In this document: positions 1 through 9,396 of the stretch, in pieces | How positions within the stretch are numbered: the first letter of the stretch is position 1 | How the letters are laid out: each line of letters starts with the position of its first letter | Assembly (NCBI GenBank): GCA_900320055.1 | Contig: ONQS01000035.1 | Coordinates: forward strand, 1 to 46,419 | Reading direction: 5' to 3' | Length of the DNA stretch: 46,419 bases | DNA from: an uncultured Prevotellaceae bacterium | Lineage (GTDB): Bacteria; Bacteroidota; Bacteroidia; Bacteroidales; Muribaculaceae | Program-made: the position numbers and the translations under genes | The notes under the pieces: generated by a model | Database searches by the model: none | What the model was told of the DNA's origin: nothing | Seen by the model: the letters and a program-made list of their open reading frames with translations, nothing else

Positions 1-671
<671 letters not shown>

Positions 672-726
672 TATTTTAGTTTTTAGTTTTTGGTTTTTAG
701 TTTCTTGTCTTTAGTTGTTAGTTCGA
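672..726 (-). repeat. ACTAAAA-type heptamer leader repeat before pruA
   Basis: Read on the minus strand, the rocD-pruA gap carries repeated ACTAAAAACTAAAA and ACTAACAACTAAAG units directly before the pruA ATG. The same type of repeat, in the same sense orientation, precedes the kinase gene starting at 17005 and glyA at 18622. No conserved coding potential is seen. Function unknown. Confidence 0.6.
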
Positions 727-811
727 TGGACAAGTTCATGATCCTTTATCCATTAAACTTTAAACATCAAGTGCCGCAAGCCACATGGATTGCGACACTT
801 GGTGACGTAGA

Positions 812-2092
812 TTATCCGAACATCTGCTCGAAGGTCTTCTTGATGATGGCGATGGCCTCCATCAGTTCCTCCTTGGTGATGCACAAGGGAGGTGCAAAGC
901 GGATGATGTGGTCGTGGGTCGGCTTGGCCAGCAGGCCGTTGTCACGCAACTTCAGGCAGATGTCCCAAGCGGTCTTGCCCTCGACGGGTTTGGTGACGAT
1001 AGCGTTCAACAGACCGCGGCCACGCACTTGCACGATAAACGGTGAGTTGATCTTCTTAATCTCCTCGCGGAAGATCTTACCCATCTTCTCGGCGTTCTGG
1101 ACGAGTTTCTCATCCTTAACCACCTTCAGTGCCTCCACGGCTACGCGGGCTGCCAGCGGGAAACCGCCGAAGGTCGAGCCGTGCTCGCCGGGCTTCACGT
1201 TGAGCATGATCTCATCGTCGGCCAAGCATGCCGATACGGGAAGCACGCCACCACCCAGGGCCTTGCCCAGGATCACGATGTCGGGACGGATGCCGTCGTG
1301 CTGGCAGCACAGCATCTTGCCCGTGCGGGCGATACCGGTCTGAACCTCATCGGCGATAAACAGCACGTTGTGTTCGTGACACAGGTCGAAGCATTTCTTC
1401 AGGTAGCCATCATCGGGTACAAACACGCCGGCCTCGCCTTGAATGGGCTCTACGATAAAGGCGGCAACCTCTTTGCCGTATTTCTCAAGCGCCTTCTTCA
1501 GCGCGTCGGGATCGTTATAAGGAATGCGGATGAAACCGGGGGTCAGGGGACCGTAGTCAGCATAACTGCTGGGATCGTCACTCATTGTGATCACGGTAAC
1601 TGTGCGGCCGTGGAAGTTGCCCTCGCAGCAGATGATCTTCACCTTGTCGTTGGGGATACCCTTCTTGGCAACACCCCAGCGGCGAGCCAGTTTCAAGGCG
1701 GTCTCGACGCCCTCGGCACCAGTGTTCATAGGCAGAACCTTGTCATAGCCAAAGTATGAGTGCATAAACTTCTCATACTCGCAGAAAGCCTCGTTGTAGA
1801 ACGCACGCGAAGTCAGGCACAACTTGTTGGTCTGATCCTTCAGAGCCTTCACGATGCGGGGATGGCAGTGACCCTGGTTGACGGCAGAGTAGGCCGACAG
1901 GAAGTCGAAGTATTTCTTTCCCTCAACATCCCACACATAGATGCCTTTACCCTTCTTCAGGACAACGGGCAGCGGGTGGTAGTTGTGAGCGCCGTAGCGT
2001 TCTTCCATATTGATGTAACTCTTGGTTTTTGCGCCCAAAGCATTGGGCTTGCTAAGATCCTTCTTAGAGGCTTTAACTGATGGTTTTTTCAT
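812..2092 (-). CDS. rocD: Ornithine--oxo-acid aminotransferase
   Basis: This is a class III PLP-dependent aminotransferase that moves the delta-amino group of ornithine to 2-oxoglutarate, giving glutamate semialdehyde. The 426-residue length is close to that of the family. Visible landmarks are [13 protein letters not shown] near residue 32, the cofactor-site segment [13 protein letters not shown] near 122, [13 protein letters not shown] near 246 and the Schiff-base lysine in ILGKALGGG (K277). It lies upstream of pruA in the same direction, which fits an ornithine-to-glutamate pathway unit. The basic N-terminus ([15 protein letters not shown]) precedes the conserved core, so a slightly later start is possible. 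A TATATTTG -7 box lies about 54 nt upstream. Confidence 0.95.
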   Translation of the reverse strand: MKKPSVKASKKDLSKPNALGAKTKSYINMEERYGAHNYHPLPVVLKKGKGIYVWDVEGKKYFDFLSAYSAVNQGHCHPRIVKALKDQTNKLCLTSRAFYNEAFCEYEKFMHSYFGYDKVLPMNTGAEGVETALKLARRWGVAKKGIPNDKVKIICCEGNFHGRTVTVITMSDDPSSYADYGPLTPGFIRIPYNDPDALKKALEKYGKEVAAFIVEPIQGEAGVFVPDDGYLKKCFDLCHEHNVLFIADEVQTGIARTGKMLCCQHDGIRPDIVILGKALGGGVLPVSACLADDEIMLNVKPGEHGSTFGGFPLAARVAVEALKVVKDEKLVQNAEKMGKIFREEIKKINSPFIVQVRGRGLLNAIVTKPVEGKTAWDICLKLRDNGLLAKPTHDHIIRFAPPLCITKEELMEAIAIIKKTFEQMFG

Positions 2093-2145
2093 TGATTCAG
2101 TTGTTTAGTAATAAAGTTAATGATAAAGATTATTGTTTCTGCTCG

Positions 2146-2153
2146 CAAATATA
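2146..2153 (-). promoter_or_regulatory. Bacteroidota -7 box for rocD
   Basis: TATATTTG on the minus strand matches the TAnnTTTG consensus. It gives a leader of about 50 nt before the rocD ATG. No convincing TTTG is seen at the usual upstream distance. Confidence 0.5.
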
Positions 2154-2243
2154 ATGTATTTTTATCGGTTCGTTTTGAGTTTTACAATATTTAACGCAAA
2201 GGCGCTTGACACGGTTATTGGCCTCGATCTATCCTCAACATAT

Positions 2244-2278
2244 AAAGCCACCCTGCTGGTATTGTGCAGGGTGGCTTT
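2244..2278 (-). terminator. Terminator hairpin after rng
   Basis: A perfect 13-bp stem (2244-2256 with 2266-2278, loop of 9 nt) is flanked by A and T runs on both sides. It begins 25 nt past the rng stop codon and could work in both directions between rng and rocD. Confidence 0.8.
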
Positions 2279-2302
2279 GATGCTTCATGCCTGACCTATG
2301 GG

Positions 2303-3946
2303 TCATTGCTGGCCGTCGTCGGCTGCGGCAGCGCGATGTTTTGAGCGTCGTTCCTTCTTGCTCGTCTCGCTACTGCTGGTGTCTTTTTCCTCCTTAAGGT
2401 CAATTTCGTTATGGTCTTTGTCGATAACCTTATACTCCAGGTAATTGAGCGACTGGTCGGGTAGGATGCGGAATTTTCGCTTGAATTCCCGTCTCCACTT
2501 CCAGTATTCACTCATCAAGCCCTTCTTGAGGTAGGCGTCGACAAAGGGATGGACATACATAATGAAGTTGTTCACCTTCAGCGTGTGGACAAGGTAATCA
2601 ATCTTGTCCTTCAACTTGTCGGTAAACAGCAGCGAGGGTTGCACTTCTCCTGTGCCGCCACATGACGGGCATGTCTCGGCGGTGGCGATGTCCAGGGCGG
2701 GGCGTACACGCTGGCGCGTAATCTGCATCAGACCGAATTTGCTCAGCGGCAAGATGTTGTGCCGAGCGCGGTCTTTCTGCATCGCTTCGCGCATGTGTTG
2801 GTACAGTTCCTGGCGGTGTTCGGCCTTGGCCATGTCGATGAAGTCGATCACGATAATGCCGCCCATGTCGCGCAGTCGCAGTTGGCGGGCTATCTCGTCC
2901 GCTGCTAGCAGGTTCACGTTCAGTGCATTGCTCTCTTGGTCGGTGCTGGTGCGCGAGCGGTTGCCTGAGTTCACGTCAATCACGTGAAGGGCCTCGGTGC
3001 TCTCTACGATTATGTATGCGCCCGACTTGAAGGATACCGTCTTGCCAAATGATGACTTGATCTGCTTGGTGATGCCGAATTTGTCAAATATGGGCATGTC
3101 ATCACTGTAGAGTTTGACGATATCACTGCGATCGGGGGCTATCTGGGTCACATAGTCGTGGATTTGTTCATACACTTCGGCATTGTTGACTTGAATGCTC
3201 TCAAAATCAGGGTTCAGAATATCCCTTATCTCACCGACGGCACGACTTTCTTCCTCATACACGAGGCTTGGTGGCGTGACTTGTTGCACCTTGGCAATGG
3301 CGTCGTCCCAAGCCTTGATAAGCATCTTGAGTTCGCTGTTCAGTTCTGCGGCGCGTTTGTTCTCGGCCGAGGTGCGGACTATAACCCCGAAGTTCTTCGG
3401 CTTCATGCTCTCGATGAGCCGACGCAAGCGTGTCTTCTCGGCGTGATCCTTAATCTTTTGTGACACCGAGATGCGGTCGTGGAACGGGGTAAGCACCAGA
3501 TAACGGCCCGTGAAGGTGATTTCGGTGGTCAGTCGCGGCCCTTTGGTCGAAATGGGCTCTTTGGCAATCTGGACCAGCAGTTCTTGGCCCTGGGTCAGCA
3601 CGTCATTGATCGTGCCGTGCTTGTTGGTGTCGGGCTGGTTCTTGACCTTGCTGATGCTTGTCGGACGCTTGTTTGCATTTGCGCGCACCGTCTGGATGTA
3701 TTGAGAGAATGTGTTGAACTGTGAACCCAAATCAAGGTAATGAAGGAATGCGTCTTTGGAGTGGCCCACGTTGACAAACGCGGCATTCAGTCCCGGCATC
3801 AGTTTCTTTACCTTGGCAAGGTAGAGGTTGCCCACGGCATAGGAGGCGTCTCTTGTCTCCCGCTGCAATGACACGAGGCGGCCATCTTCGAGCAGTGCCG
3901 TCGTCATGTCACGGGGCGTGACGTCAACTACTAGTTCACTTCTCAT
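2303..3946 (-). CDS. rng: Ribonuclease E/G family endoribonuclease
   Basis: This is a single-strand-specific endoribonuclease for rRNA and mRNA processing, RNase G-like in size (547 residues). The N-terminal S1-like region starts with SELVVDVTPRDMTTALLEDG, followed by GNLYLAKVKKLMPGLNAAFV. The DNase I-like catalytic core has IDVNSG and GGIIVIDFIDM, with the metal-ligand aspartates. The zinc-link CPSCGGTG follows near residue 430. The charged C-terminal tail (KKERRSKHR) is lineage-specific. As is common in Bacteroidota, it lies downstream of the HU gene. The 381-nt gap to the COX24-type gene shows no clear promoter; an imperfect TATATTTA lies upstream of the ATG. Confidence 0.93.
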   Translation of the reverse strand: MRSELVVDVTPRDMTTALLEDGRLVSLQRETRDASYAVGNLYLAKVKKLMPGLNAAFVNVGHSKDAFLHYLDLGSQFNTFSQYIQTVRANANKRPTSISKVKNQPDTNKHGTINDVLTQGQELLVQIAKEPISTKGPRLTTEITFTGRYLVLTPFHDRISVSQKIKDHAEKTRLRRLIESMKPKNFGVIVRTSAENKRAAELNSELKMLIKAWDDAIAKVQQVTPPSLVYEEESRAVGEIRDILNPDFESIQVNNAEVYEQIHDYVTQIAPDRSDIVKLYSDDMPIFDKFGITKQIKSSFGKTVSFKSGAYIIVESTEALHVIDVNSGNRSRTSTDQESNALNVNLLAADEIARQLRLRDMGGIIVIDFIDMAKAEHRQELYQHMREAMQKDRARHNILPLSKFGLMQITRQRVRPALDIATAETCPSCGGTGEVQPSLLFTDKLKDKIDYLVHTLKVNNFIMYVHPFVDAYLKKGLMSEYWKWRREFKRKFRILPDQSLNYLEYKVIDKDHNEIDLKEEKDTSSSETSKKERRSKHRAAAADDGQQ

Positions 3947-4327
3947 CGCAGTTGGTGTGGGTGATATACATATTTGTAATAAGTCATTAAATATATTATA
4001 TACTTTAATATATTATATTGCACGTTGCCACTTGCCTGGCCGTGGTTTCGCTTCGCGGTCGGGAAGCGGGGGCGGCTGCTGGGGGTGTCCCGCTGGACAC
4101 GAGGCGCGTGGTGGTGCGAGGGTGGGGGAGCGGTGGCGAGGGATAGTCTCTTGGGGCTTTTCCACTATCGCCTTGAAATAGTAAGACAGGAACAAACCAA
4201 TCGACGTGATGGTGGCAATTTGGCGGCATTGTGCCGCTCATTGCTTTGACCATCTCTTGCGCCAATTCGTTTGTTCCCGCTATTTCACAGTCGTCATCAG
4301 TGTTAGTCCTCTTAAGCGAGAAGAAGA
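3947..4327. other. Gene-free stretch with a GC-rich patch
   Basis: No convincing gene is seen here. From about 4030 to 4145 the sequence turns strongly GC-rich and G/C-skewed, unlike the AT-rich flanks. It contains the compact palindrome GTGTCC/GGACAC (4085-4100, 4-nt loop). The open frames across it have repeat-like Pro/Arg-rich products and no homology I recognise. Confidence 0.5.
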
Positions 4328-4420
4328 TTACTTCTTGTTTTTATGACGATTCTTGCGCAGTCTTTTTTTACGCTTGTGCGTTGCCATCTTGTGGCCTTTA
4401 CGTTTCTTTCCGTTTGGCAT
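4328..4420 (-). CDS. AURKAIP1/COX24-type small basic ribosomal protein
   Basis: This is a 30-residue, very basic protein starting MPNGKKRKGHKMATHKRKKR and ending RLRKNRHKNKK, too short for most gene callers. It matches the small AURKAIP1/COX24-domain proteins of Bacteroidota. Their relatives are mitochondrial small-subunit protein mS38 and mycobacterial bS22, so a place in the small ribosomal subunit is likely. It sits 76 nt downstream of the HU gene in the same direction and could share its transcript. The stop is TAA at 4328-4330. The family match is from memory of the sequence pattern; the function is inferred from the family. Confidence 0.85.
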   Translation of the reverse strand: MPNGKKRKGHKMATHKRKKRLRKNRHKNKK

Positions 4421-4496
4421 AGTCGTAAAATGTTGTTAGAGTGTATATTGTGATTAAAATATGATGAAAACTTTTGTCGGTAGGGTTGAGTCTGGA

Positions 4497-4769
4497 TTAC
4501 TTCACCTGCTCCATGAACACCTTAGCGGGTTTGAAGGCCGGAATCTTGTGCTCCGGAATGATGATAACGGTGTTCTTGCTGATGTTGCGGGCGGTCTTCT
4601 GTGAACGGGTCTTCACGATGAAACTGCCAAAGCCACGCAGGTATACATTCTCGCCATTGGCCAGAGAATCCTTTACGGTGTCCATAAACTTCTCAACGGT
4701 TTCCAGAACCGATGCTTTGTCAATGCCTGTCGATTTAGCGATTTCGCTAACGATTTCTGCTTTAGTCAT
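4497..4769 (-). CDS. HU-family DNA-binding protein
   Basis: This is a 90-residue histone-like protein that bends and compacts DNA as a dimer. The N-terminal helices (MTKAEIVSEIAKSTGIDKAS) are followed by the DNA-binding arm region beginning GFGSFIVKTRSQKTARN. The typical GRNP-like tip is replaced by ARNISKNT, a form common in Bacteroidota HU paralogues. The IPAFKPAKVFMEQV end matches the family C-terminus. It is separated by a 385-nt intergenic region from the divergent MIP18-family gene and is followed by the COX24-type gene. Confidence 0.93.
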   Translation of the reverse strand: MTKAEIVSEIAKSTGIDKASVLETVEKFMDTVKDSLANGENVYLRGFGSFIVKTRSQKTARNISKNTVIIIPEHKIPAFKPAKVFMEQVK

Positions 4770-5137
4770 TGTTATACGTTTGTTTTATTGTTTGTTAAAA
4801 ATGATAATGAATTACACTTTGTTATGCGCTTGATTGACAGACTGTTAAACGCTTCATTTGCCATAGAGACAACAAATAAAAAGCGCCCAAATACGAGCCC
4901 CTTGTCAATTTTGCGACTGCAAATATCGCACTTTTTTTCTAATTAAGCGCTAATATTCAGCATTTTTTATAAAATTTTTTGATTTTTCTCCCCTCGTTGC
5001 CTCAGCAACTTTTGGTGGTCAAAAAGTGATGGCAGGCCTCGGAATGCTGTCAGGGAAATATCCGCCTCGGCGTGAGCCTGCGTTTACCGATGAGCAACAT
5101 TTGATTTTTTTATTAGCGTTAGTTTGGACTTTTTGAT
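4770..5137. other. Divergent intergenic region HU / MIP18 gene
   Basis: No gene is seen. The HU side is AT-rich, with an imperfect -7 box (GATATTTG on the minus strand, 4920-4927). A short dyad GCAGGC/GCCTGC (5032-5037 and 5076-5081) lies in a GC-richer island. The MIP18-gene -7 box follows at 5138. Confidence 0.4.
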
Positions 5138-5145
5138 TAATTTTG
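5138..5145 (+). promoter_or_regulatory. -7 box directly before the MIP18-family gene
   Basis: TAATTTTG matches TAnnTTTG and ends 9 nt before the ATG at 5155. A transcript from here would have almost no leader. Confidence 0.5.
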
Positions 5146-5154
5146 CGGCCAGTT

Positions 5155-5475
5155 ATGGAACAAGAACAGAAATTGACAATCGAGGAAGATATCATCAAGA
5201 TGCTCAAGACGGTCTATGACCCCGAGTTGCCTGTTGATGTCTATAGCCTGGGCCTGATTTATAAAATCGACCTGGCCGACGACGGTCATGTCGACATCGA
5301 CATGACGCTCACGGCCCCCAACTGCCCCATCGCCGACTTCATCTTCGAGGACGTCAGACAGAAGGTCGAGAGCGTCGATGGTGTCACCAGCGCCACGGTC
5401 AACCTGGTGTTTGAACCCGAGTGGGATCCGCGCATGATGACCGATGAGGCCAAACTCGAGTTGGGCATGATGTGA
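5155..5475 (+). CDS. MIP18/DUF59-family iron-sulfur cluster assembly factor
   Basis: This is a 106-residue single-domain protein of the MIP18 (DUF59, SufT/PaaD-like) family, which helps load iron-sulfur clusters onto client proteins. Family landmarks are the VYDPELPVDVYSLGLIY start and the reactive-cysteine motif TLTAPNCPIADFI near residue 60. The end is VFEPEWDPRMMTDEAK. The ATG at 5155 is chosen over an in-frame TTG at 5143 because that TTG lies inside the -7 box. The LpxH-like gene follows after 30 nt in the same direction. Confidence 0.9.
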   Translation: MEQEQKLTIEEDIIKMLKTVYDPELPVDVYSLGLIYKIDLADDGHVDIDMTLTAPNCPIADFIFEDVRQKVESVDGVTSATVNLVFEPEWDPRMMTDEAKLELGMM

Positions 5476-5505
5476 TGCCGTCCCCAAGACATTGACAACC
5501 GAATC

Positions 5506-6270
5506 ATGGCTGGCTGTAACACATATTTTATTTCCGACCTGCATCTGGGGGCCAAATACATGACCGACCACCTGGAGCGGGAACGTCGTGTGTGCCGCTT
5601 TCTAGATACGATCAAGGACGATGCGGCTCAACTATTCCTGCTCGGTGACATTCTCGATTATTGGTATGAGTATAAATATGTCGTTCCGCGTGGATACATT
5701 CGCTTTTTGGGCAAACTGGCGGAACTGGCCGACAGCGGCGTGAGCATCACTTGGGTGACCGGCAACCACGACGTGTGGCTCTTCGACTACCTGCGGGACC
5801 AGATAGGGCTCACCGTGCTCAACGGCCACACCGTTGTCGAGGCTCAAGGCAAGCGCATACTCATCTCGCATGGCGACGATGTGGGCGTGCAACCCGTCAT
5901 GTATCGTTTCACCCGCTGGTGCTTTTATAACAAGGTGTGCCAGTGGCTCTATGCAGCCATCCATCCCAGGTGGACCTATCTCATCGCCACAGGATGGTCC
6001 AATGAGAATCGCACGCGCCGCAATCCAGAGCAGCAGCGCGACATCTCGGAGCGTGCCGCCGCCAGGCTGGTGGACTTCTCGCGGGATTATCATCGCCAGC
6101 ACCCCGATGTTGAGGCCTTTGTCTATGGTCACATCCACATCGCCCGCCTGTGTGAGGCCCACGATGGCATGCCGCCCGTCATCTTCCTGGGTGAGTGGAT
6201 TTCGCTCAACTCCTATGTCGTGATGGACACCCAGGGCAACTTCTCGCTGCGTTATTTTGTCGAGAAGTAA
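5506..6270 (+). CDS. lpxH: UDP-2,3-diacylglucosamine diphosphatase, LpxH-like
   Basis: This is a calcineurin-like metallophosphoesterase. In lipid A synthesis this family cleaves UDP-2,3-diacylglucosamine to lipid X and UMP at the inner face of the cytoplasmic membrane. The metal-site motifs appear in order: DLHLG (D11, H13), LLGDILD (D48), GNHD (86-89), SHGDD (H122) and YGHIH near residue 205. The length of 254 residues fits Bacteroidota LpxH homologues. It starts 30 nt after the MIP18-family gene and is probably cotranscribed with it. A 16-bp hairpin at 6457-6494 closes the unit. A related phosphoesterase role cannot be excluded. Confidence 0.85.
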   Translation: MAGCNTYFISDLHLGAKYMTDHLERERRVCRFLDTIKDDAAQLFLLGDILDYWYEYKYVVPRGYIRFLGKLAELADSGVSITWVTGNHDVWLFDYLRDQIGLTVLNGHTVVEAQGKRILISHGDDVGVQPVMYRFTRWCFYNKVCQWLYAAIHPRWTYLIATGWSNENRTRRNPEQQRDISERAAARLVDFSRDYHRQHPDVEAFVYGHIHIARLCEAHDGMPPVIFLGEWISLNSYVVMDTQGNFSLRYFVEK

Positions 6271-6456
6271 AAAAACTTTGCTGGCCTCTTGTCGCTGATT
6301 TTCAGCACGATATAACCATTAACACAAGCGTTTTGCTGAAAAATATGTTTTATAACATGCAATTTTTGTGTACATGGTTCAAAAAATCACTTTATTTTTG
6401 CGCCATAAACCTGAAACAATCTTTTTTACCTTAGAAATTTTACCTATTTGAAACCT

Positions 6457-6494
6457 AAAAAGGAATTTTAAGCCGAGGCTTAAAGTTCCTTTTT
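6457..6494 (+). terminator. Long hairpin terminator between lpxH and ispD
   Basis: AAAAAGGAA (6457-6465) pairs with TTCCTTTTT (6486-6494), and TTAAGCC (6468-6474) with GGCTTAA (6477-6483), with a 2x2 internal loop. The flanking A and T runs suit termination in both directions. The T run leads into the -33 element of ispD. Confidence 0.7.
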
Positions 6495-6498
6495 AATT

Positions 6499-6530
6499 TT
6501 TGCTCTTCCTCTGTTTTTTGCGTAACTTTG
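6499..6530 (+). promoter_or_regulatory. Promoter of ispD
   Basis: TTTG (6499-6502), a 20-nt spacer and TAACTTTG (6523-6530) match the Bacteroidota -33/-7 consensus exactly. The ATG at 6555 lies about 20 nt after the expected transcript start. Confidence 0.75.
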
Positions 6531-6554
6531 CAATCGCTAAATGTTAGGAATACG

Positions 6555-7241
6555 ATGAGAACGATAGCAATCATAGTCGCCGGTGGCAGCGGCACGCGCT
6601 TTGGGGCGCAGTTGCCCAAGCAGTTTTTGGAATTGGGCGGATTACCCATCCTGATGCGCACCCTCATGGCTTTTGACCAGGCCCTCGAGGGTGTGGAACA
6701 CGAGATTGTCGTGACTCTTCCCGGCACTCAAGTCGGACTATGGCACAACCTGTGTGAGCAATACGGCTTTGCGGTGCAACATCGCATTGTGCCGGGTGGC
6801 GAGTCGCGCTGGCATAGTGTCAAGAATGCGCTCGACAGCATCGATGATGCCGACAGCGTAGATGTCATCGCAGTCCACGATGGCGTCCGTCCGCTGGCAA
6901 CAGCATCTCTCATCACCCGTGTGCTGGATGCCGCACGCCACAGTGGCGCAGCCATACCAGTGGTGATGCTCAACGACTCGGTGCGGCAAGTCATCGGCGA
7001 GGCCAGCCATGCGCTCAATCGATCCACATTACGCGCGGTGCAGACGCCTCAAGCCTTCGATGCAAGGCTGTTGCTGGATGCCTATTCGCTGCCTTATCAG
7101 CCCGCATTCACCGACGACGCATCGGTTGTCGAATGCCTCGACCGACCCATCACCTTGGTCGACGGTGATCCGCATAACCTGAAGATTACCCGCCCCATGG
7201 ACCTGGCCATGGCAGAATACCTCTTGAACCAAGATGCCTGA
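6555..7241 (+). CDS. ispD: 2-C-methyl-D-erythritol 4-phosphate cytidylyltransferase
   Basis: This enzyme joins MEP and CTP to form CDP-ME in the non-mevalonate isoprenoid pathway. The nucleotide-binding N-terminus IIVAGGSGTRFGAQLPKQF, the VHDGVRPL segment near residue 110 and the TDDASVVE motif near 190 are diagnostic. The length of 228 residues is normal. An in-frame TTG further upstream lies within the -7 box, so the ATG at 6555 is taken. The 3' end overlaps recG by 8 nt, implying coupled expression. Confidence 0.95.
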   Translation: MRTIAIIVAGGSGTRFGAQLPKQFLELGGLPILMRTLMAFDQALEGVEHEIVVTLPGTQVGLWHNLCEQYGFAVQHRIVPGGESRWHSVKNALDSIDDADSVDVIAVHDGVRPLATASLITRVLDAARHSGAAIPVVMLNDSVRQVIGEASHALNRSTLRAVQTPQAFDARLLLDAYSLPYQPAFTDDASVVECLDRPITLVDGDPHNLKITRPMDLAMAEYLLNQDA

Positions 7242-9333
7242 CCTGCGCCGAACCGACATACAGTATCTGCACGGTGTGGGACCTAAACGGGCTGAATTGC
7301 TCCGCAAGGAATTGGGCATCAACACCTATTACGACCTGTTGTACTATTTCCCCTTCCGCTATATCGATCGTAGCGTCATCAACCGTGTGGCCGATCTGCA
7401 TGGCGATGAACCGGCGGTACAGTTGCGGGGGCGTTTCATCACATTCACCACCGCGGGTGAGGGGCGCAAGCGCCGATTGCAAGCCCTGTTCACCGATGGA
7501 TCTGGCACCATCGAGGTGGTATGGTTCAATCGTGTGGCCTCGATACAGAAGACTTATAACACCAACACGCAGTACATCCTCTTCGGCAAGCCATCGATGT
7601 TTAACAACCACTTAAACATCGTCCATCCCGAGGTGGACCCGCTCACTGTCGAGAACGAGACCCAGGGTCTCACTGGCGTGTATAACCTCACCGAGGTGTT
7701 GCGCAACCGCTCTTTCACCTCGCGTGCGATTCACAAACTCATTGTCGGTCTGCTTAATACACCGGCGGTGCAACACGTTGCCGACACGCTTCCTCCCGAA
7801 CTGATCAACCGTTTCCACCTCATGTCGCTGGCCGAGGCTCTCCACAACATCCATCTGCCCAGTAATCAGCAAGCCTTGCAGCGGGCGCAGTTCCGGCTCA
7901 AGTTTGAGGAACTCTTCTTCCTGGAACTCAATATACTGCATTACATCAAGGGCAGTAGCCGCCGCCTGGTGGGACATGTGTTCGGTCGTGTGGGAGCCTA
8001 CTTCCACGACTTTTATAACAACATCCTCCAGTTTCCCCTCACGGGTGCGCAGAAGCGCGTGATCCGCGAGATGCGTCACGACATGGGCAGCGGCAAGCAG
8101 ATGAACCGACTCTTGCAGGGCGACGTGGGCAGCGGCAAGACCATAGTGGCATTTATGACGGCTCTGATTGCGCTCGACAATGGTTATCAAGCCTGCATCA
8201 TGGCTCCCACCGAGATCCTGGCTGGGCAGCACCTCGATACGATCAAGCCCCTGGCCGATGCCATTGGTGTCAAGGTGGCTCTCTTGACGGGATCTACACG
8301 CAAGAGGGAGCGGACCATGATCCACGAGGCGCTGATGAGTGGAGAGTTGCAGATCCTTATCGGCACCCATGCGCTGATCGAGGACACGGTGCAGTTCCGC
8401 AATCTCGGGCTGGCGATTATCGATGAGCAGCACCGCTTCGGCGTCGCCCAGCGTGCACGCCTTTGGAGCAAAAACCGCGTCGCACCGCCCCATGTGCTGG
8501 TCATGACGGCCACTCCCATCCCGCGCACGCTGGCTATGACCGTCTATGGCGACCTGGATGTGTCGGTCATCGACGAGTTGCCGCCAGGACGCAAGCCAGT
8601 CACCACAGTGCTGCGTCATGAGCCCGACCGGTTCAAGATGTACCAGTTTGTCGGATCCCAGTTGCGACAGGGGCGCCAAGCCTACATTGTATACCCCCTC
8701 ATCGAGGAAAACGAGAAACTCGATCTGCATGCTTTGGAGCAGGGCTATGAGCAGGTGAGTGAAGTGTTCAGACAGTATCGCGTGGCGATGGTGCACGGGC
8801 GCATGAAGCCCGACGAGAAGGACCACCAGATGATGCTCTTTGCCAGTGGACAAGCCAAGATTCTCGTGGCAACTACTGTCATCGAGGTTGGCGTCAACGT
8901 GCCTAATGCTTCGGTTATGGTCATTGAGGATGCCGAGCGCTTTGGCCTGTCCCAGTTGCACCAGTTGAGGGGCAGGGTAGGGCGTGGCGCAGACCAGAGT
9001 TATTGCATTCTGATGGCTCGCACCGACCTGAGCCGGGACACCCGTCACCGACTTCAAGTGATGACCCAGACCAACGATGGTTTTGTCGTGGCCGAGGAGG
9101 ATATGAAACTGCGAGGCCCCGGCGACATGGAGGGCACGCAACAGAGCGGCATCGCCTTCAACCTGCACATCGCTAATCTGGCGCAGGACGGCCAAATCAT
9201 TCAGATGGCACGCAATGCCGCCGAGGACTATCTGCGTGACGATCCGCAGATGGATACGCCCTGGGGCCGTAAGATGGCGGCACATATCCGGGAAATCTTT
9301 GACAAACAGACCAATTGGGGACTGATCAGTTAG
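7234..9333 (+). CDS. recG: ATP-dependent DNA helicase RecG
   Basis: This helicase remodels branched DNA such as stalled forks and Holliday junctions. The 699-residue protein has an N-terminal OB-fold wedge region (about 60-150) and a two-lobed superfamily 2 helicase. Walker A is GDVGSGKT near residue 295, DEQH lies in IIDEQHRFG near 395, and motif III is TATPIPRTLAMT. Motif VI is QLRGRVGRG near 575. The C-terminal part LRGPGDMEGTQQSG is family-specific. It overlaps ispD by 8 nt. The dockerin protein that follows begins a new, unrelated unit after 63 nt. Confidence 0.96.
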   Translation: MPDLRRTDIQYLHGVGPKRAELLRKELGINTYYDLLYYFPFRYIDRSVINRVADLHGDEPAVQLRGRFITFTTAGEGRKRRLQALFTDGSGTIEVVWFNRVASIQKTYNTNTQYILFGKPSMFNNHLNIVHPEVDPLTVENETQGLTGVYNLTEVLRNRSFTSRAIHKLIVGLLNTPAVQHVADTLPPELINRFHLMSLAEALHNIHLPSNQQALQRAQFRLKFEELFFLELNILHYIKGSSRRLVGHVFGRVGAYFHDFYNNILQFPLTGAQKRVIREMRHDMGSGKQMNRLLQGDVGSGKTIVAFMTALIALDNGYQACIMAPTEILAGQHLDTIKPLADAIGVKVALLTGSTRKRERTMIHEALMSGELQILIGTHALIEDTVQFRNLGLAIIDEQHRFGVAQRARLWSKNRVAPPHVLVMTATPIPRTLAMTVYGDLDVSVIDELPPGRKPVTTVLRHEPDRFKMYQFVGSQLRQGRQAYIVYPLIEENEKLDLHALEQGYEQVSEVFRQYRVAMVHGRMKPDEKDHQMMLFASGQAKILVATTVIEVGVNVPNASVMVIEDAERFGLSQLHQLRGRVGRGADQSYCILMARTDLSRDTRHRLQVMTQTNDGFVVAEEDMKLRGPGDMEGTQQSGIAFNLHIANLAQDGQIIQMARNAAEDYLRDDPQMDTPWGRKMAAHIREIFDKQTNWGLIS

Positions 9334-9396
9334 TCTCCGGGCCTCAGTGTTATAGAGTTAGAACAATCAGACAATAATCAAATAGAAAAGTAGTAT

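Noticed and set aside
4005-4265. Open frames on both strands in the GC-rich patch
   Set aside because: Pro/Arg/Gly-rich products, no start signal, no domain; compositional effect of the GC-rich island.
7612-9285. 557-residue minus-strand frame opposite recG
   Set aside because: It is a shadow of recG, which has all helicase motifs; the minus product is His/Gln/Leu-rich without domains.
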